This document shows, in pieces, positions 50,607 to 59,518 of a stretch of 64,000 nt of DNA; the first letter of the stretch is position 1; every line of letters starts with the position of its first letter. A program made the position numbers and the translations under genes. The notes under the pieces were generated by a model. That model had not been told where the DNA came from, ran no database searches, and saw only the letters and a list, made by a program, of their open reading frames with translations. Location: contig NZ_CAADFC020000016.1 of NCBI RefSeq assembly GCF_900696085.1, forward strand, positions 744,001 through 808,000, given 5' to 3'. This stretch comes from Bradyrhizobium ivorense (GTDB lineage: Bacteria; Pseudomonadota; Alphaproteobacteria; Rhizobiales; Xanthobacteraceae).

Positions 50607-53072
50607 ATGTCTTCGACAGTCCATACAGGCCCGGCCACACCAACACGAGGCCGGACCTCTGAGTTGCAGAGATACCTCGCGTGGACGCCTGCGCTGTTGG
50701 GCGGCGTGATCGCCCTGCTCGGTTGCATCCTCGCAGGCGGCGGTGCTTACCTCGCCTCGCTCGGGGGCAGCCTCTACTACGTTGTCGCCGGCGCGATGCT
50801 GATCGCCGCGGGCCTGCTCATGATCAAGGGCAAGATCGCAGGCGTCTACACCTATATCGGCGCGGTCGCCTTCACAGCCGTTTGGACGTTCTGGGAAGTG
50901 GGCTTATCGGGCTGGGAGTTGATCCCGCGGCTCGTCGGACCCTTTGTCCTTCTCATCCTCGCAATCCTGGTTGCTCCCCTGCTGGACCGGACCATTGGTC
51001 GACAGGCCCGGAAGTGGGGGTTGATCGGCGCCGGCGGCTTCGCTGCCGCACTCGCCGTTCTTATCCCGATCTTCAATCAGCAGGCGGCACCGAACCAGCT
51101 GCCTGAGGCGCACGCAAACGCCCCCTTCGCGGATTCCGCCTATGCGCCCAAGAAGGGTGAGTGGAACGCCTATGGCGGCGGTCAGAGCGCACAGCGCTTT
51201 TCGGACCTTGCGCAGATCACGCCCGCAAACGCCAAGGACCTCAAGCGCGTATGGACCTTCCACACGGGCGACATTCCGAAGAAATACGGATCGGAATTGA
51301 CGCCGCTCAAGATCGGCAATGCGATCTACGGCTGCACGCCGATGAACAAATTGTTCAAGCTGAATGCGGCGACCGGCCAGAAGGAGTGGATGTACGATCC
51401 CGAGGTTCCGGCGTCCTGGGTGCCCTACACGGCGGCCTGCCGCGGTGTGGCATACTATGAGAACCCCAAGGCCGCAGCCGGCGAGGCCTGCGCGGCACGC
51501 ATCATCGAGGGAACGCTCGACATGCGCCTGATCGCTGTGGACGCCAAGACGGGCCAGCCGTGCCAGGATTTTGGCAAGAACGGCGCCGCCGATCTCAAGG
51601 TCGGACTTGCGCAGAAGGATAGCGCCAATGGCGCCATCACGCCCGTCGTTCCGGGTACAGCGGCCATCACTGGCGTCCCTGTCATCGTGCACGGGGTCGT
51701 CGTCACCGGGCATCAGGTGCTCGATGGTCAACGCCGCTGGGCAGCATCGGGCGTCATCCGCGGCTACGATGCTGTCACGGGTGAATTGCGCTTTGCCTGG
51801 GACATCAACCAGCCGGAGGTGACGAAGCTGCCGCCGGACGGCAAGCCGTACTCGTTGGGCACGCCGAACATGTGGACGACCGCCGTCGGCGACGAGAAGC
51901 TCGGACTCGTCTACCTCCCGATGGGTAATTCGGCGGGCGACTACTACACCTCGCTGCGCTCGGATGAGGAGAAGAAGTACAGCTCCGCACTGGTCGCGCT
52001 CGATGTGGCGACGGGCAAGCCGCGCTGGGTGTACCAGACCGTGCATAACGACGTGTGGGACTACGACCTCGGCTCCCAGCCGACCCTGGTCGAATTCCCC
52101 ACCGCCGGCGGCAAGGTGCCAGCAGTGCTGCTGCCGACCAAGCAAGGCGACATGTTCGTGCTCGACCGCGCCACCGGCAAGCCGCTGCACCAGGTCGACG
52201 AAGTTGCCGTCCCGCAGGGCGGCGCCGAGCCCGACCAGCGCTCTCCAACGCAGCCGTTCTCGCGTTACCACACGCTGCGTAAGCCCGATCTGGTCGAGCA
52301 CGACATGTGGGGCATCTCGCCGATCGACCAGATGATCTGCCGGATCAACTTCAAGCGTGCTCGCTATGAGGGCCCGTTCACTCCGCCGGAGATCGACCGT
52401 CACAACCTCGAATATCCCGGCTACAACGGCGGGTCGGACTGGGGCAGCGTCGCCGTCGATCCGCAGCGCGGGGTGATCATCGCGAACTACAACGACATGC
52501 CCAACTACGACAAGCTTGTCACTCGCAAGGACGCGGACGCGATGGGACTGTTCCCCGCTGGCGATCCGCGTGCGGCCGGAAGCGCCTCGAGCGCTGAAGG
52601 CGCCGGCGCGCAGACGGGCACGCCCTATGGCATCCTCGTCAATGCGGGCTGGCAGATGCCGACTGGCGTGCTCTGCACGCGGCCTCCTTACGGTGGCATC
52701 CGTGCGATCGATCTCGCCACCGGCAAGACGCTGTGGGATCGCCCGTTCGGTTCGGCTCGCCGCAATGGTCCGTTCGGAATGCCGACCTTCATTCCGCTCG
52801 AGATCGGCACGCCGAACAATGGCGGATCGGTCGTGACGGCCGGTGGTCTGATCTTCATCTCGGCAGCAACCGACGATCTGATCAAGGCGATCGACATCAA
52901 GACCGGTGAGATCGTCTGGAGCGACGTGCTCCCCGCCGGCGGCCAGGCAGCGCCGATCGTCTACGAGCAGGATGGCAAGGAGTACGTTGTCATCATGGCG
53001 GGCGGCCATCACTTCATGATGACGCCGGGCGGCGACTCGCTGATCGCGTACGCTCTGCCGGACAAAAAGTAA
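50607..53072 (+). CDS. gcd: Membrane-bound PQQ-dependent dehydrogenase (glucose/quinate family)
   Basis: 821 residues. Five N-terminal membrane helices (about residues 25-150) are followed by a periplasmic eight-bladed PQQ propeller: EWNAYGGGQSAQRFSDLAQI, GNAIYGCTPMNKLFKLNAAT, HNDVWDYDLGSQP, WGISPIDQM, GGHHFMMTPGGDSLIAY. It oxidises sugars or polyols in the periplasm and passes electrons to ubiquinone. YTAACRGVAYYE differs from the FQHVTCRG substrate-site motif I recall for E. coli glucose dehydrogenase, so glucose specificity is doubtful; quinate or another polyol is possible. AAAGGAG precedes the ATG. Confidence 0.92.
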   Translation: MSSTVHTGPATPTRGRTSELQRYLAWTPALLGGVIALLGCILAGGGAYLASLGGSLYYVVAGAMLIAAGLLMIKGKIAGVYTYIGAVAFTAVWTFWEVGLSGWELIPRLVGPFVLLILAILVAPLLDRTIGRQARKWGLIGAGGFAAALAVLIPIFNQQAAPNQLPEAHANAPFADSAYAPKKGEWNAYGGGQSAQRFSDLAQITPANAKDLKRVWTFHTGDIPKKYGSELTPLKIGNAIYGCTPMNKLFKLNAATGQKEWMYDPEVPASWVPYTAACRGVAYYENPKAAAGEACAARIIEGTLDMRLIAVDAKTGQPCQDFGKNGAADLKVGLAQKDSANGAITPVVPGTAAITGVPVIVHGVVVTGHQVLDGQRRWAASGVIRGYDAVTGELRFAWDINQPEVTKLPPDGKPYSLGTPNMWTTAVGDEKLGLVYLPMGNSAGDYYTSLRSDEEKKYSSALVALDVATGKPRWVYQTVHNDVWDYDLGSQPTLVEFPTAGGKVPAVLLPTKQGDMFVLDRATGKPLHQVDEVAVPQGGAEPDQRSPTQPFSRYHTLRKPDLVEHDMWGISPIDQMICRINFKRARYEGPFTPPEIDRHNLEYPGYNGGSDWGSVAVDPQRGVIIANYNDMPNYDKLVTRKDADAMGLFPAGDPRAAGSASSAEGAGAQTGTPYGILVNAGWQMPTGVLCTRPPYGGIRAIDLATGKTLWDRPFGSARRNGPFGMPTFIPLEIGTPNNGGSVVTAGGLIFISAATDDLIKAIDIKTGEIVWSDVLPAGGQAAPIVYEQDGKEYVVIMAGGHHFMMTPGGDSLIAYALPDKK

Positions 53073-53088
53073 GAGTCTACGATCTCTG

Positions 53089-53120
53089 CAACGCGCGGCA
53101 TCACCCGATGCCGCGCGTTG
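53089..53120. terminator. Strong hairpin after the PQQ dehydrogenase gene
   Basis: CAACGCGCGGCAT / ATGCCGCGCGTTG, a perfect 13-bp stem with a 6-base loop, 17 bases after the stop. No T-run, but very stable. It separates pqqA-gcd from the next unit. Confidence 0.6.
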
Positions 53121-53196
53121 TGCCGTCTGGAGATGGAAAGAGAGAGAGAGCCATCGATCGAGCCGATCGATTCACGAGCAGACTCCCTCGCAACAA

Positions 53197-53223
53197 TTTG
53201 TCGCGATTTGCTGCGCTTCACTC
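53197..53223 (+). promoter_or_regulatory. Phased TTT repeat element, site 2
   Basis: TTTGTCG-N2-ATTTGCT-N4-TTCACTC, same spacing as sites 1 and 3 and preceded by GACTCC as in site 1. It ends 58 bases before the ATG of the DUF3551 gene that leads the YWTD/dehydrogenase/CoA-transferase run. Confidence 0.55.
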
Positions 53224-53281
53224 GCGCTCACAGCACATCCGGATCAAATAGTGCCAAACGCATGCAACGAAAGAGATCCAG

Positions 53282-53599
53282 ATGACCGCAGTCGCCCTGA
53301 GAACAACGACCATTCCCGCCGTTACCTTGGCCGTGGCAATTGCGCTCGGCGCAATGTTCGCCTCGTCTGCAGCGCGCGCCGGCGAGTTTTGCAGCCTGGA
53401 CGGTGATTTCACCAAAGACTGCGGCTTCAGCTCGATGGAGCAATGCCAGGCAACGCGTTCCGGCATCGGCGGATGGTGCCTCCTGAACCCATCGAACAGG
53501 GAGACCGGCATCACGGCAATCAACCGCAATGCCTACGCCTATGCACCCCGTTTAGTCCATCACGAGCGCTCCGGAAGAACGGCTACCCACAACAAGTAG
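53282..53599 (+). CDS. DUF3551 exported protein, 105 aa
   Basis: Signal peptide through about residue 33 (TLAVAIALGAMFASSAARAG), then the DUF3551 core FCSLDGDFTKDCGFSSMEQC and SGIGGWCLLNP with four cysteines. The family is nearly restricted to Bradyrhizobium and relatives, function unknown. It ends 37 bases before the YWTD propeller gene, so it is probably the first gene of that transcript. Confidence 0.8.
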   Translation: MTAVALRTTTIPAVTLAVAIALGAMFASSAARAGEFCSLDGDFTKDCGFSSMEQCQATRSGIGGWCLLNPSNRETGITAINRNAYAYAPRLVHHERSGRTATHNK

Positions 53600-53636
53600 G
53601 CAAAGCATTTCGATGCTCCGCACAGAAGGACGAGCC

Positions 53637-54551
53637 ATGACGACAATCGAAGCAGCCAAATCGAAGAACTTATCGGGCACCACCCGCTCCGGCCGACTGT
53701 TCGTACTCGAACTGAGCGGCGATCGCATTCACTCGATGAATCCCGATGGTTCCGACCGCAAGGTCATCGTTACCGATGGCCGCTACCCCGACGGCATCGT
53801 CGTGGATGCGCAGGCAGGTCACATCTATTGGACCAACATGGGCGTTCCCCCTCTCAACGACGGCTCGATCGAGCGCGCCGACCTCGGCGGCGGGAATCGC
53901 AAGATCATCGTCCCGCAGGGCGGCACCCACACGCCGAAGCAGATCCACCTCGATAAGGAGAACGGCAAACTCTACTGGTGCGACCGCGAGGGCATGCGCG
54001 TGATGCGCGCCAATCTCGATGGCTCGCAGGTCGAAACGCTGGTCCAAACCGGCCACGGCGACGAGGATGCGCGCGATCAGAACCGGTGGTGCGTCGGGAT
54101 CACCATCGATCCGAAGTTCAAGAAATTCTACTGGACGCAGAAGGGCCCCGACAATGGCGAGCAGGGCCGCATCTTACGCGCCAACATCGAGATCCCGAAG
54201 GGCGAGACCCCGACGAACCGTTCCGACATCGAGGTGCTGTTCGATCGTCTGCCGGAGCCGATCGACCTTGAGCTCGATGTGGCGAACCGTGTCCTCTACT
54301 GGACCGATCGTGGCGATCCACCGCGCGGCAACACCGTCAATCGTGCGCCGGTCGACACAAAGGCAGCGCCGGAGATCGTGGTTACGCATTTGATGGAGGG
54401 CATCGGCATCGCCCTCGACGTGCCCGGCAACCGGATGTTCGTCACCGACTTCGCCGGCTCGGTTTATTCCGCCGACCTCGACGGCAAGAACGAGCGCAAC
54501 TTCCTCTACGCCCAGGGCAATCTCACCGGCATCGCCTACGCCGAGGTTTGA
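53637..54551 (+). CDS. YWTD beta-propeller protein, copy 2
   Basis: 304 residues from MTTIEAAKSK, with AAGGA upstream. Blade motifs IYWTNMG, LYWCDREG, FYWTQKGP, LYWTDRG and MFVTDFAG in the same order as copy 1 (4547-5473). No signal peptide, so cytoplasmic. Immediately followed (23 bases) by the matching dehydrogenase, as in copy 1. The conserved pairing suggests the two proteins act on the same compound or complex. Confidence 0.85.
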   Translation: MTTIEAAKSKNLSGTTRSGRLFVLELSGDRIHSMNPDGSDRKVIVTDGRYPDGIVVDAQAGHIYWTNMGVPPLNDGSIERADLGGGNRKIIVPQGGTHTPKQIHLDKENGKLYWCDREGMRVMRANLDGSQVETLVQTGHGDEDARDQNRWCVGITIDPKFKKFYWTQKGPDNGEQGRILRANIEIPKGETPTNRSDIEVLFDRLPEPIDLELDVANRVLYWTDRGDPPRGNTVNRAPVDTKAAPEIVVTHLMEGIGIALDVPGNRMFVTDFAGSVYSADLDGKNERNFLYAQGNLTGIAYAEV

Positions 54552-54574
54552 AAGCCGAGCAGGAGAATCAAATC

Positions 54575-55546
54575 ATGTCGAACACCAAATCCATTCGCCG
54601 CATTGCCATCATCGGCACCGGCGTGATCGGTGCGAGCTGGGCCTCGCTGTTCCTCGCGAAGGGATTGCAGGTTGTCGCAACCGACCCTGCACCAACCGCA
54701 GAGACCTCGCTCCGCAAGTTCGTGGAGGCGGCCTGGCCAGCTCTCACGCGATTGGGCCTGTCGCCCGGGGCATCGCAATCGAATCTCAAGTTCACGGCCG
54801 ACCTCGCCCAGGCTGTCGCCAACGCGGACCTTGTTCAAGAGAACGGCCCGGAGCGGATCGAGTTCAAGCAGAGGCTCTATGGTCAGCTCGACGAGCTGCT
54901 GCCAGCCGACGTGATCATCGCATCGAGTTCGTCGGGGCTCACCATGAGCGAGATCCAGAAAGGTGCCGCGGCACATCCCGAGCGCTGCGTCATCGGCCAC
55001 CCGTTTAATCCGCCGCATCTGATCCCGCTGGTCGAGATTGTCGGGGGAACCAAGACTTCCGAGGAGACGATCCGGCGCGCGACGGAGTTCTATGCATCGA
55101 TCGGGCAGCGCCCGGTGCGCCTCAACAAGGAAATGCCGGGGCATGTCGCAAACCGCTTGCAGGCCGCGTTGGCACGTGAGGTTTATTATCTCGTTGCCGA
55201 GGGGATCGTGAGCGCCTCCGACGTTGACACCGCCCTCTCCTGGGGACCCGGCCTTCGCTGGGGCGTCATGGGCAACATGATGCTCAACCATCTCGGTGGC
55301 GGGCCCGGCGGTATCGAGCACTTCTTTCATCAATTCGCCGGCCCGACGACAGCTTGGTGGAAGACGCTCGGTGCGCCGGTGCTGACTCCGGAGTTGCAAA
55401 AGAAGCTCATCGACAGCGTCCATGCCGAGGTCGGCTCGCGCACGATCGAGACGCTGGAGCAAGAGCGTGACGATGTTCTGCTCGGCCTAGTCGAATTGCG
55501 CAAGCGGTCGGAGACGGCCGCTCCGCACGAATCCGCGGCCAAGTAG
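54575..55546 (+). CDS. 3-hydroxyacyl-CoA dehydrogenase family protein, copy 2
   Basis: 323 residues from MSNTKSIRRIAIIG, with CAGGAG upstream. Rossmann motif GTGVIGASWAS, catalytic HPERCVIGHPFNPPHLIPLV, and LSWGPGLRWG are identical or nearly so to copy 1 (3571-4533). It resembles carnitine/3-hydroxybutyrate-type dehydrogenases. Followed by a CoA-transferase gene, so the product may be handed over as a CoA ester. Confidence 0.87.
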   Translation: MSNTKSIRRIAIIGTGVIGASWASLFLAKGLQVVATDPAPTAETSLRKFVEAAWPALTRLGLSPGASQSNLKFTADLAQAVANADLVQENGPERIEFKQRLYGQLDELLPADVIIASSSSGLTMSEIQKGAAAHPERCVIGHPFNPPHLIPLVEIVGGTKTSEETIRRATEFYASIGQRPVRLNKEMPGHVANRLQAALAREVYYLVAEGIVSASDVDTALSWGPGLRWGVMGNMMLNHLGGGPGGIEHFFHQFAGPTTAWWKTLGAPVLTPELQKKLIDSVHAEVGSRTIETLEQERDDVLLGLVELRKRSETAAPHESAAK

Positions 55547-55593
55547 CGATCGGCTGCAGGCAGCAATCTTCCCCAAACGCAGGAATACACACG

Positions 55594-57120
55594 ATGAACA
55601 TCGAGACGACCATTCAGGCAGCGGAAGAGCTCAAACCCGATCTGCTCACCGAGACGATTGTATCGAAGCTCGCCAATCCGGAGACCAGGTCGGATTTTGA
55701 CTTTCACGGCGCAGTCAACGACGTCCTGAAGGACGTCGGAATGTCGACAGCGGATAGCGGCGGCAAATTCACATTCTACGGTCGCGATCCCATCATTCCT
55801 ACCCCATTTCGGTTTGGCACGATGGCGGCGATTGGTCTGGCTGCCAGGTCCACCGCCGTCGCGGCATTGTGGCGCGACCGTTCCGGTGAGGGGCAGGATA
55901 TCGCCGTCGATGTGCGCAAGGCGCTCCGGCGCTTCGCCGGTTTCTTCGATCTGAAATGGGAAACCATCAATGGACGTCCGCCGGCCTTCTTTGAGCCTCT
56001 GAACCCCTTCATCGATATCCCCATGTTTCGCGAAACCCGCGATGGGCGGCACGTCATACCCCTGAACATCTACCCAAGGCTCGCCGCCCGCGCACTTAAC
56101 CTCCTCAAATGCAGTTCGAGCACCGACTCCGTGCGGAACGCCATTCTGCAGTGGCGTGCCCTGGACCTGGAGAAGGCGGCGGCCGAGGCCGGCCTGCCTA
56201 TCGTGATGGTGCGCACCTTCGATGAATTCCGGAGGGAGATTCAATACGCCGAAGTGCTCTCCAGGATGTCGCTGATTTCGGTTGAGAAGATCGGTGACAG
56301 CGATCCGATCCCTTTCAAGAAGGATGGCAAGAGCCCGCTGGACGGCATTCGCGCAATCGGAATGGGGCATGTGATCGCCGGAGCCGGTATCGGCAGAGAC
56401 CTCGCTCAACACGGCGCCGATGTACTCAACATTTGGCGGCCTGACGACACTGAGATCGAAGCCTTTGCCTGGGATGTGCAAGTCGGGATGCGCTCGACGA
56501 TCCTGAACAATTCGAAAGAGGACCGGGTACAATTCGATCGACTGCTGAAGGATGCCGATGTCTTCTTCGCCAACAAGCGGCCGGGCTATCTGGAGCGCAA
56601 TGGCCTCGACGCCGACGAGCTCTGCGCGAAGAAGCCAGGCTTGATCCATGCGCGTGTCGTTCTCCATGGCGACAGAGGCCCCTGGAAGAACCGTGTCGGG
56701 TTCGACGAGATCGGCGGCGCCGTATCGGGGCTGTTCTGCATCGAGGGCACCCCCACAAATCCCAAGTCGCCTCCGACCATCCCGATTTGCGACAACGTGG
56801 TGGGTTGGCTTGGCACGGTCGGCATTCTGTCGGCGCTGCGCCGACGCGCGGTCGAGGGCGGCAGCTATCGGGTCACCGTTTCGCTGACCCGGACGCTGCT
56901 GTGGCTGTATTCGCTCGGCATTTTCGACAAGGACTATGCACGAGCGACTGCCGGGTCCTCCGACGAGCACGCTGACGTCGCTCCCGATCTGTTCACGGCG
57001 GAGACGCCGCTCGGCACGTATCAGGGGATAACCGAAGCGATCCTGTCGCGGACACCGCCAGCATTCAGGACGGTGCTCGTGCCGCGCGGCGCGAGCAAAC
57101 CCGAATGGCTGGAGCGTTGA
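55594..57120 (+). CDS. Class III CoA-transferase, long (508 aa) form
   Basis: 508 residues, about 100 longer than the CaiB protein at 5615 and not its ortholog. The N-terminal half (TPFRFGTMAAIGLAARSTAV, DRSGEGQDIAVDVRKALRRF) resembles the C-terminal part of CaiB proteins; the C-terminal half has DGIRAIGMGHVIAGAGIGRD and LAQHGADVLNIWRPDD, the family's N-terminal motif, and a likely catalytic Asp in RVGFDEIGGAVSG. The halves look circularly arranged, as in two-domain CaiB relatives. Follows the dehydrogenase by 47 bases. Confidence 0.82.
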   Translation: MNIETTIQAAEELKPDLLTETIVSKLANPETRSDFDFHGAVNDVLKDVGMSTADSGGKFTFYGRDPIIPTPFRFGTMAAIGLAARSTAVAALWRDRSGEGQDIAVDVRKALRRFAGFFDLKWETINGRPPAFFEPLNPFIDIPMFRETRDGRHVIPLNIYPRLAARALNLLKCSSSTDSVRNAILQWRALDLEKAAAEAGLPIVMVRTFDEFRREIQYAEVLSRMSLISVEKIGDSDPIPFKKDGKSPLDGIRAIGMGHVIAGAGIGRDLAQHGADVLNIWRPDDTEIEAFAWDVQVGMRSTILNNSKEDRVQFDRLLKDADVFFANKRPGYLERNGLDADELCAKKPGLIHARVVLHGDRGPWKNRVGFDEIGGAVSGLFCIEGTPTNPKSPPTIPICDNVVGWLGTVGILSALRRRAVEGGSYRVTVSLTRTLLWLYSLGIFDKDYARATAGSSDEHADVAPDLFTAETPLGTYQGITEAILSRTPPAFRTVLVPRGASKPEWLER

Positions 57121-57161
57121 GACGATAGAGGTCCAGCGACCTGTAAATGCATGGGGCTCCC

Positions 57162-57344
57162 ATGAAAGACCTCTTGAGCGTGGTTGCGGTCCTCATGGGA
57201 GCCCTGTGCTTTGTTGTGTTTCTCATCGCGCTGAAGCCGGATGCGCACATTCCCGTTACAGCACCGGTCAAGCCCTCACTTTGCAAAAGGCCGGCTCCTA
57301 GTGCGCCAGGATGCCGTAACGGAACTGAATACACGGAGCGTTGA
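57162..57344 (+). CDS. Small protein with N-terminal membrane segment, 60 aa
   Basis: MKDLLSVVAVLMGALCFVVF is a hydrophobic segment, then LIALKPDAHIPVTAPVKPSL and a polar tail. Organisation resembles the 67-residue protein at 16074. No convincing ribosome-binding site; a start at 57147 is possible. Lies between the CoA-transferase and the NDH-2 remnant. Confidence 0.45.
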   Translation: MKDLLSVVAVLMGALCFVVFLIALKPDAHIPVTAPVKPSLCKRPAPSAPGCRNGTEYTER

Positions 57345-57408
57345 GAGACCGTTGCGGACGTCAGTTGCAGACTCTCTCAATGACCAAGAGCACGAACGAG
57401 GTGAGCCT

Positions 57409-58783
57409 ATGAGTGCGATGCTGGCTGAGACCCGGGCTGACGAGGCGACTGCCGTTGCCGAGCCCCCCCGCCGTGAGCGCAAGCGCGTCGTCATCATCGG
57501 CGGCGGCTTTGCAGGGATCGCAGCCGCGCGTGCACTCCGGCGCGCCCATGTCGATGTCATCCTGATCGACCGCCGCAATCATCATATATTTCAGCCGTTG
57601 CTTTACCAGGTGGCGACGGCGGTCCTCTCGCCCGCGGAGATCGCCGCGCCGATCCGTCAGCTCGAAGTGAAGCAGAAAAACCTCAGCGTGCTCCTGGCGG
57701 AGGTCACTGGCATCGACGTAGCCTCCCGCACAATCGAGGCGTCTTCGCCTGGCGCGGGCGCGCTCAACATCGCGTACGACTACCTGGTGGTCGCGACCGG
57801 CATGCGTCCGAGCTACTTCGGGCACGACGAGTTCGCGCAATATGCGCCGGGACTCAAGAACCTCAGTGATGCCGAGACGATCCGAGCCAAAATCCTGGGC
57901 GCGTTTGAACTGGCCGCAACGACCGAGGACGAGGCCGAACGTGCGCGTCAGATGACGTTCGTGCTCGTCGGCGCAGGCCCAACGGGTGTGGAACTCGCAG
58001 CATCCCTCGCGCAAATGGTGAAGGTCACGTTGCGCGGCAACTTCCGCTACATCGATCCGGCACAGGCGAACATTATTCTGCTTGACGCAGGCAAGCGGGT
58101 TCTGTCGACCTTTGCCGAGTCGCTGTCCCGCAGGGCAACCCGACGGCTCGAAAAGCTCGGCGTAAAGATCTTGACCGAAGTGAAAGTCGAGACCGTCGAC
58201 GCGCAGGGCGTGGTCGCCGGCGGAAAACCGGATCCCCAGCGCCACGGTGCTCTGGACCGCGGGGGTTGCGGCATCGCCGATCCCAACGATGCTCGGCACC
58301 AAAACCGACCGCGCAGGGCGCGCGCTCGTTGATCCCTTCCTTAAGGTCGTGGAGGCGCCCGGCGTCTTCGTCGCCGGCGATGCGGCGTCGGTCGTACAAA
58401 AGAACGAACACCCCGTGCCGGGCGTGGCGCAGGCGGCGATCCAGGAAGGACACTATGTCGGGCGGCTGATCGCGAAGGAGCTGAAAGGAGGGAAGGTCAG
58501 GCGTCCGTTCAGCTATTTCGACAAGGGCAATATGGCGGTCGTCGGCAAGAATTACGCTGTGCTGGAGCGCGGCTGGCTGCGCACGAGCGGGGCCCTGACG
58601 TGGCTGGTGTGGGCGTTCGTTCACGTCCTCGCCCTGCCGCAGTTGCAGAACCGTTGGCGCGTGCAGCACCAGTGGCTCTGGTCGTATTTCACTAGCCAGC
58701 GCAGCTCGCGATTGATCCCGGAGCCGCCAAGGGACGTTGCTCCCGCGCGGGACTCGCGTGAGGGCCACCAGCCGACATCGTAA
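57409..58783 (+). pseudogene. ndh: Type II NADH dehydrogenase (NDH-2) with a one-base frameshift
   Basis: GAGG precedes MSAMLAETRAD. The FAD motif GGGFAGIAAARALRRAHVDV, FQPLLYQVATAVLSP and the NADH motif VLVGAGPTGVELAASLAQ are intact. At 58228-58229 the sequence GGAAAACCGG appears to contain one extra C: removing it continues K-RIPSATVLWTAGVAASPIP, which is the frame ending at 58783 with FVAGDAASV and the C-terminal membrane-binding region. As written, the first frame ends at 58332 and lacks the second FAD contact. Either inactivated or a sequencing error. Confidence 0.8.
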
Positions 58784-58831
58784 GCGGCGATACGCTTGCG
58801 GCGATGATTAGGATCCCCGAGTTGATGGACA

Positions 58832-59266
58832 ATGCAGGTGCTCGATCACATTTTGAGATTTATGACGCTTGGCACGATCATAGTTAGCAGTATTGCCATC
58901 TACGCCGCGCTGCACACCAACAACAGGCGTGTAGGAGCCGACATTTTCCTCAAATATTCCGATCGGATCTCCAACCTGAGGCGCACGCTCCCGATAGCTG
59001 CCTTCGTTGAAAGAGACGCACCTTGCAACCTGGACATGACGCCCGATGAGCGTCGAGCAGCACACGAAATCATCTACTCAATCTACGAGCTTTATGAGCT
59101 TAAAGTGCATGGCTTTCTTCCATCGGCGATCTGGAAGATAAGAGAGCCCGACATTGAAAGGACTCTTTCTCTTCCGTTTTTTCGTCAAGAGTTAGCTGCC
59201 TTAGAGGGAAGATTTACCCGGCACCCACGCTTTGCGAGCTGGCTCGAACAGCTCAGGCGAGGATAG
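58832..59266 (+). CDS. Hypothetical membrane-anchored protein, 144 aa
   Basis: MQVLDHILRFMTLGTIIVSS begins one hydrophobic helix (about residues 10-28), followed by a soluble helical region (FLKYSDRISNLRRTLPIAAF, HEIIYSIYELYELKVHGFLP). It appears less GC-rich than its neighbours, hinting at transfer. Unrecognised; the hydrophobic-helix-plus-helical-bundle layout is seen in DUF4760-like proteins, which is only a guess. Confidence 0.6.
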   Translation: MQVLDHILRFMTLGTIIVSSIAIYAALHTNNRRVGADIFLKYSDRISNLRRTLPIAAFVERDAPCNLDMTPDERRAAHEIIYSIYELYELKVHGFLPSAIWKIREPDIERTLSLPFFRQELAALEGRFTRHPRFASWLEQLRRG

Positions 59267-59382
59267 GCCGCTTACGAGCAATCAAATCTGAGGACTTCAG
59301 CGAGCAACGCCGGGCCGAATTGCATACGCTCGATCACAGTTGAGCATGTGCTCAGCATAGTTGCTCCGCTGCTTTTGAAGAT

Positions 59383-59409
59383 TTTGCCGGAATTTGGCAG
59401 CGTTTACTC
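59383..59409 (+). promoter_or_regulatory. Phased TTT repeat element, site 3 (cioA promoter region)
   Basis: TTTGCCG-N2-ATTTGGC-N4-TTTACTC, identical to site 1 in all 21 specified bases. It lies 109 bases before the cioA ATG. An inverted repeat TGAGCA-TG-TGCTCA lies 28 bases upstream (59341-59354). Confidence 0.6.
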
Positions 59410-59518
59410 ATGCATCTGAACCTCGCCAGCTATTTTGAGCGGGCCTGCATGCTGCAGACGGCTTTAGAGAGCCCCTCGGCTGCTCTCTCTACATTACCGA
59501 AACAAAAGAGGTTCAGCG

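Noticed and set aside
50904..53012. A 702-codon open frame antisense to the PQQ dehydrogenase gene
   Set aside because: Arg/Asp/His-rich composition with no family signature; it mirrors codon bias of the real gene on the other strand.
9237..58783. Explaining all frameshifts as poor sequencing quality
   Set aside because: Very long intact genes (6.3 kb kinase, 2.8 kb regulator, 2.5 kb dehydrogenase) argue against a high uniform error rate, and several genes carry multiple lesions or truncations; single one-base events still need read checks.
59341..59354. TGAGCATGTGCTCA before cioA as an FNR/FixK box
   Set aside because: Spacing and half-sites do not fit TTGA-N6-TCAA; kept only as an unassigned inverted repeat.
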